Assembly: GCA_039881045.1 (NCBI GenBank)
Contig: JAYWVB010000071.1
Location: 1 to 64,000 of the forward strand
Source of the DNA: Chaetomium olivaceum
Taxonomy: Eukaryota > Ascomycota > Sordariomycetes > Sordariales > Chaetomiaceae
Direction: 5' to 3'
Length of the DNA stretch: 64,000 bases
The notes under the pieces are model-generated. The model was not told where the DNA came from and made no database searches. It worked only from the letters and a program-made list of their open reading frames with translations. Numbering within the stretch: the stretch's first letter is position 1; every line of letters starts with the position of its first letter. Of this stretch, positions 59,207 to 64,000 are shown in pieces. The translations under genes were made by a program, and so were the position numbers.

Positions 59207-60296
59207 ATGGCGTCCGCAGTCTTGTAAGTCGCCCCAATTCACGAGCAAACGCGTCGTCGCGCCAGGTTGGACTGACGCAGCGCAATACAGGAACTCGACC
59301 ATCTCGGGTCTGAGCTCATCAGCTTCTATCACCACCGTCTTCGAGGAGGTTTCCAAGTACAATGTTCAACTGAACGTTTTCGAGCGCCTCTGGGCTGTAC
59401 GTACAACCACTACACCGCCATACAAACAAATTGGCTAACTCGACATAGGCTTGGTATCTCTGGATGCAGAATGACACGATCGCGACGGGTATCATGAGCT
59501 TCGTCATGCACGAGTTCGTCTATTTCGGACGGTCCCTCCCCTGGATCATCATCGATGCCATCCCGTTCTTCAACAAATACAAGCTCCAGAATGTCAGTGC
59601 TCCGGAAATATTGAAGCCCAAATATACGCTAACAGCGCTCTAGACCAAGGTACCGACATGGAAGGAGCAGTGGGAGTGCGCCGGCCTCGTCCTCCTCAGC
59701 CATTGCACCGTCGAGCTTCCCCAGATCTGGCTGTTTCACCCCATCGCAACCTACTTCGGCTTGGACTACGGCGTCCCTTTCCCCCCCCCTGGAGGATGGC
59801 GATGCAAATTGCTATCTTCTTCGCTGTTGAGGATGCCTGGCATTACTGGATGCACCGGGCGCTGCACTACGGCCCGCTCTACAAGTCGATCCACAAGCTG
59901 CACCACACATACAGCGCGCCGTTCGGTCTCGCCGCCGAGTACGCGTCCCCGATCGAGGTGATGCTCCTGGGCTTCGGTATCGTCGGAACCCCCATCATCT
60001 GGGTCTCCATCACGGGCGACTTGCACCTCATCACCATGTACCTGTGGATTGTCCTCCGCCTCTTCCAGGCCATTGACGCCCACTCCGGCTACGACTTCCC
60101 CTGGAGTCTGCGCCGTATCCTGCCCTTCTGGGCTGGCGCCGACCACCACGACCTGCACCACGAGCGCTTCATTGGCAACTACGCCTCCAGCTTCCGCTGG
60201 TGGGACTACTGCCTCGACACTGAGGCCGGTGAGGCTGCCAGCAAGCAGCGTCGCGAGAGGAAGTTGGCCGAAATCCGGGCCAAGAAGGCGCAGTAA
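59207..60296 (+). CDS. erg25: C-4 methylsterol oxidase
   Basis: Di-iron membrane enzyme of the ER that oxidises the C-4 methyl groups of sterol intermediates on the way to ergosterol. Four exons: 59207-59223, 59291-59396, 59449-59592 and 59644-60296; introns of 67, 52 and 51 nt. Histidine boxes of the fatty acid hydroxylase superfamily are present: WHYWMHRALHY, HKLHHTYSAPFGLAAEYASP and DHHDLHHERFIGNY, followed by SFRWWDYCLDT. Hydrophobic segments at IMSFVMHEFVYF and LLGFGIVGTPIIW. A C9 run at 59781-59789 should be C10: restoring it reads GVPFPPPWRMAMQIAIFF, otherwise the frame is lost before the first His box. C-terminal lysine-rich end (EIRAKKAQ) is compatible with ER retrieval. Confidence 0.95.
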
Positions 60297-61267
60297 ATGC
60301 CACGCTTCCCTCTCCTAGGCGAGAGCATTGATGACGAGAATGTGGCCGTCTTCAATTGACACAAGTCTAGCGGTGATGAAAAGAGACGGACGATCCTCGA
60401 GCCGGACCGCCGTAAAAGGATAGACATCGGCAGGGCTTGAAAGAAGACCACGGGGGAACACATCCAAGGTGGATATGACATCTGTGATGACGAAACACGA
60501 GAATTGGGGCTATAGAGCAACTGCTACGAAGGCAGAAAGACCGAGACGACGCAGTCTTGTAGGGCGTTGTTGGCTGGCTGTCCATTAATCCTAATATTTC
60601 CCACCCGTTTTGTATATATGGCATTACATTACCAAACTTTAATTCAAAAACGAAAGAACAAGTACACCGCGTCTTGCATTCTCGTTGCAATATGCTCTTC
60701 TGAGCAAGTACACGTTGAAGTGGCGATGAAAGATGGTGGTGAATACCTACGCTACATCCTCCGCGCCAGCCTACAGCAGCCCTGCCGCTGGTTGATATAG
60801 AAGTTTTTGATTGCCCAATATCACCGACCACCCCGAATGGCCGAACGGTCAGTACGTGGTCGGTAACCCCGGGGTCAATCCTTCTGGTGTTTCTCTGACC
60901 GAGAGGTCACCAATTCGATCCGCCCTGGGGGACTCGAAGTAAACTTTCCGGGGTTTCGTAACCAGCTACCTCCCTCGAAAAGGGGGCTAGCCGGTGAGCT
61001 TTTGCCTTTTTGTTGCTAACTTACACGCCCATGCTGTTTTGTTTCTTTTGGAGCATTTCCCGTTTTCTTTTCCTTTTTTTTTTCTTTTTTTCTTTTTTTT
61101 TTTTTGCTAACTTGCATATCCATCCTACCCACCTAGCCTCCCAATTTTGTACGTATACATGGTCAGTGCCGCGGGATAAGGATATTTAAAGGTTGTTATA
61201 GCTGCCCGTTCCACTAATGTCACGGCTAAGGTGTCGTAAAAGCGTCCTCGACCTCGAGACGGATGCC
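60297..61267. other. Convergent intergenic region, erg25 / carbinolamine dehydratase
   Basis: About 970 nt. Contains a T/C tract (61064-61105) and, at about 60838-60921, matches to pol III A- and B-box consensus whose flanks do not fold as a tRNA. No gene seen. Confidence 0.55.
61064..61105 (+). repeat. Polypyrimidine (T-rich) tract
   Basis: Runs of T broken by single C residues over about 42 nt. Confidence 0.85.
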
Positions 61268-62203
61268 TCACTTCGCGCTCTTGGGAACGCAACAATCCCC
61301 CGCGGGACCTACCGCCCTATTTGCCAGTCCAGACAGGCCGCACGCTTCTCCCTCCTGCTGCTTTTGTTGCTCCTGGGGTTTCTCGACAGCGACCTCGCCA
61401 AAGTCTCTAGCCAGCTCATCGCAGATCCTGGCAAGCTCGATGTCCTTCTCCGAGAGGCCTTTGGGGTGGTGGGTTGTCCAGCGGATGAAGGTTGTGTTGA
61501 ACACCTGGGGAATTAGTGTCAACTGGGAGGTAATGAAGACTGGTGGGGTGAGGATTGGGAAAGATCCATGAGTAGGAAAGATAGATCTGGGCTCGGGACG
61601 GTTACGACATACATTAGACCACTCGGGGTGGTGGTTCTTGAGCTTGCACTGGAGAGACACGGCCGTCATGAAATCCTAGTGAGATTGTCAGTCCAGTTCA
61701 CCATCCCACTCTTGACATGTCCGTGGGAAACCATCTGGTTCAACCATGATGTGACAATACACCCGGGTAGGTGATATGTGTATGATATTTTGCTAGTATG
61801 GTATGAAGAGAAATGGGCAAGCAGAAGTCGGTTGGTATACGAGCTCACTCACCCATGTCTTGGCAAACGTCTTGAACTTGAACTCGCGCTCGAGTGCCTG
61901 CCCCTCCATTGCGAGGGACCATCTCCCGCCATTGGTGACGAGAAGGGGGGATAGAGAGATTTCGAGTGTTGCTGGGTCTGCATTGGCTGAGAATTGGGGT
62001 TCCGGGTTACCAGCCATGGTGGTCGACTTGGCGGTCGTAGAAGTAAACCGTCGACTAAGTGGTCGAGAGAGTTGATGCTGGGCTGTGCTCGCGGCTCGTC
62101 GTGATGTGTGGGTGATGAGAATGGAAAAGTGCCTTGCTGAATGATTCGGCGCGCAGCTGATGAGTGATAACGGCCTCAATTTTGGGATGAGTGATGGTCG
62201 CAT
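61268..62203 (-). CDS. Pterin-4a-carbinolamine dehydratase (PCD/DCoH family)
   Basis: Dehydrates 4a-hydroxytetrahydropterin; in fungi also linked to molybdopterin or other pterin recycling. Exons: about 61853-62203, 61614-61675 and 61268-61504, with introns of 177 and 109 nt. Joined protein: RWSLAMEGQALEREFKFKTFAKTWDFMTAVSLQCKLKNHHPEWSN then VFNTTFIRWTTHHPKGLSEKDIELARICDELA, which has the family's active-site HHPEW and the second TTH..GLS motif. Start is uncertain: the Met at 62017 (MAGNPEPQF) gives the core enzyme, while that at 62203 (MRPSLIPKLRPLSLI) adds about 62 residues rich in Arg/Ser/Thr with no acidic residue, a plausible mitochondrial presequence. C-terminal extension after the family core is Gln-rich. 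Confidence 0.88.
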
Positions 62204-63757
62204 TGTGATCACTGAACCATCCAGGTGATGATACTTTCGGAGAGGCAAACACAAAGTTACGTATCTTACAGATCCAGAAAAGTCCAATACAACTTCTCCT
62301 CACCAATGCTGCGGGATGTGGTAAGTTTGTATGGTATTTTACAGGTATGTTATTCTAACCTCCAGCAGAAGACCGCAGAAGACCGCATCATGATCCTACC
62401 ACATAGTAGGATAGAGATGGATACAAGCATTCCAGAAGGGGCCCAAGTTCCATTGAAGGGCATAAGTCTGGTGCTGATATCCATGGTTCTGTCGGCCTCG
62501 TAACCCGAAACGGACGGTGCGAAGGTGGAGGTGTGAAGTCAATCTACTGTTAGGAAAAGTGGTAATGTCTTCCGAATTGTTAACTGGTCACGCTGGCTGG
62601 TTTGTTCCTCAAACTCTATTTTCTAGAACACAAAAGCAAAGTTTGAGTTACTGGCATCCTTACGTGTCGTCTGCCAATGTTCGGTGATAAACACGGCTCC
62701 ATGGCTCAAAACGGAAGGTTTTCTGTATCCGGGTGGTTGGTGAATTGCTCTGAATAACTCCCTGCTCTTGGATTGGAGGTCTGGATTACTGATCCCAGCT
62801 AGGGGCAACTAAACATGAACTCATGCTACTTGGGTTTGCGATATACGCAGATGGCAGACATTCGGGTTTTTTGCCCTCTTTTTTACGTTATACTTTCTCC
62901 TGAGGAGAACTTGAAAGGATTACAGCATTACGCAACATTTGCGTCAAGAAAGCCATGTGGGTATTCCCCGACGGGTCTCATCACGAAGTGGGGCCAGCCT
63001 TTCCGGTCGGTGATCGGAAGAAATTATTCGCTTATGCCAAGACCAGCCCTGTGGACGGACTCATCCCGCATGCTCGCTGTTTCCACCCCGCGCCAAATCC
63101 CGAGAGCACCTCGCTGCCATCCACTCATCCTACAACTGCTGACAAAGCACGCAAACACTCAAGCCGTCGACTCGGATCGCGTTGATGCCATCAACACGCC
63201 GAAAGGCTTGAACTTCGGATAATCTTCCTCAAAGATCACAGCACCTAATTAATTCTAGTCCGAGATCCCCGCGCAGCGGGAACCTGAAGAACCGTCTTAC
63301 CCTACCCCGTTCCTACTATTTCTGGGGCGACAGCTCCCATTCTCTTGCGCACTTACCTAAGTCCTTACGCTACCTTGCCTACCTATCCAAGACCAGGGTC
63401 AAGAGAGAGTCGGACCACAATCATTCATCCACCCTACCCATAACCTCCAGCAAGATTGTACCAAGAGATCCCCAAGCCTAAATCGGGAACTGCTGCTGCG
63501 TCGCGTCCCCTCTGACCCAGCCACTCGGATTATTTGGCCGCGAAACAGAGTTCGTTTCCCAAAACAGGTTGCGCCGCTCACCCATACGCGATTGCTGACA
63601 TAACTTAAGAGCAAGGTTGAGCCACGAGCCGGAGCAGCATCGTCAGCAGCGCTCCTCTCTTACCTAATTACCAGCCAAGCTCAACTCGGGAGCTCTCTCA
63701 TCTCGACGCTTGCGAGTGGGTGATTTGCGCTGCTGAGTCAGGAACTGCGGTCGCATC
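62204..63757. other. Intergenic region near the right edge
   Basis: About 1.55 kb, divergent genes. I see no supported gene; the 135-codon frame at 62815-63222 has no recognisable domain and no splice support. Confidence 0.5.
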
Positions 63758-64000
63758 ATGTCGAACAACGCCAGCATTGGTGAGTGGTGACTTTTTTTGC
63801 CCTTTTCGGCCCTTGCCCAGATCACAGTTCATACACATTCCTTGCTCCCATGCAACACTATCGCCGTCGTCTCTCCGGGGCAGTGGCGTTCGGGGAAATC
63901 CCGCAGACGCGCGCAAGAGATATGTACGATGCAGCGTGTCTCGATCACTGTTGCCTTGTCATGCAAGAGATCCCGCTGCAGGTCCTTCAGTGAGGGTCGA
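63758..64000 (+). CDS. Probable 5' end of a further gene (partial)
   Basis: An ATG at 63758 begins MSNNASI and after 22 nt meets a good donor, GTGAGT at 63780. The preceding sequence is C/T-rich, like other promoters here. The rest of the window would be intron 1 or its following exon. The protein cannot be identified from seven residues. Confidence 0.35.

Noticed and set aside
62815..63222. 135-codon plus-strand open frame
   Set aside because: No domain; composition resembles non-coding sequence; a better gene start exists at 63758.
1..64000. CRISPR array, prophage, secondary-metabolite cluster or transposase gene
   Set aside because: None of their signatures is visible; gene content is eukaryotic housekeeping throughout.

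Overview
The window is a gene-dense piece of a filamentous ascomycete genome, most likely a Sordariomycete of the Sordariales/Chaetomiaceae type. The support is: GC-rich coding sequence; short spliceosomal introns (about 47-177 nt) with GTAAGT-like donors, CTAAC-type branch sites and YAG acceptors; a fungal fused pyrimidine enzyme; a fungal vacuolar TRP channel; and a full-length fungal Dicer. No bacterial, viral, CRISPR or tRNA/rRNA features were found.

Layout. 1-8500 (minus): the fused GATase/CPSase/DHOase-like/ATCase gene (ura2, Neurospora pyr-3), cut by the window edge inside ATCase and interrupted by a 1.95-kb intron that carries relics of zinc-finger coding sequence. 8.5-11.6 kb: a long gene-poor stretch. 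11.6-15.6 kb (plus): yvc1 channel. 16.5-16.9 kb (minus): a 75-residue single-TM protein. 18.8-21.5 kb (plus): a large uncharacterised protein. 21.9-23.1 kb (minus): tap42, divergent from pdx3 (23.5-24.4 kb, plus). 25.0-29.9 kb (plus): a dicer. 29.9-33.1 kb: gene-poor. 33.1-36.2 kb (plus): a disordered Ser/Pro-rich protein. 36.7-37.4 kb (minus): UCH-type deubiquitinase. 38.4-40.9 kb (minus): suv3 mitochondrial RNA helicase, divergent from a longin R-SNARE (41.3-42.1 kb). 43.2-44.5 kb (minus): membrane-associated SDR, divergent from a zinc-finger/G-patch protein (44.9-45.6 kb). 46.4-52.4 kb (minus): slh1/ASCC3 tandem Ski2-like helicase. 53.8-54.6 kb (minus): sec4 Rab GTPase. 55.8-58.0 kb (minus): nca2. 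59.2-60.3 kb (plus): erg25. 61.3-62.2 kb (minus): pterin-4a-carbinolamine dehydratase. 63.76 kb to the edge (plus): probable first exon of another gene.

The genes are mostly unrelated housekeeping functions (pyrimidine synthesis, vitamin B6, sterol, RNA decay and silencing, vesicle traffic, TOR/PP2A signalling); there is no secondary-metabolite or mobile-island logic. The strongest oddities are the giant ura2 intron with its degenerate repeated zinc-finger fragments, and a pervasive pattern of single-base frameshifts, mostly in homopolymers: about 16 in ura2 and about 14 more in eight other genes, with conserved protein continuing in another frame each time. I read the latter as probable sequence or assembly error rather than gene death, but ura2 is hit so densely that this should be checked. 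Several CDS spans below therefore cannot be translated straight through.
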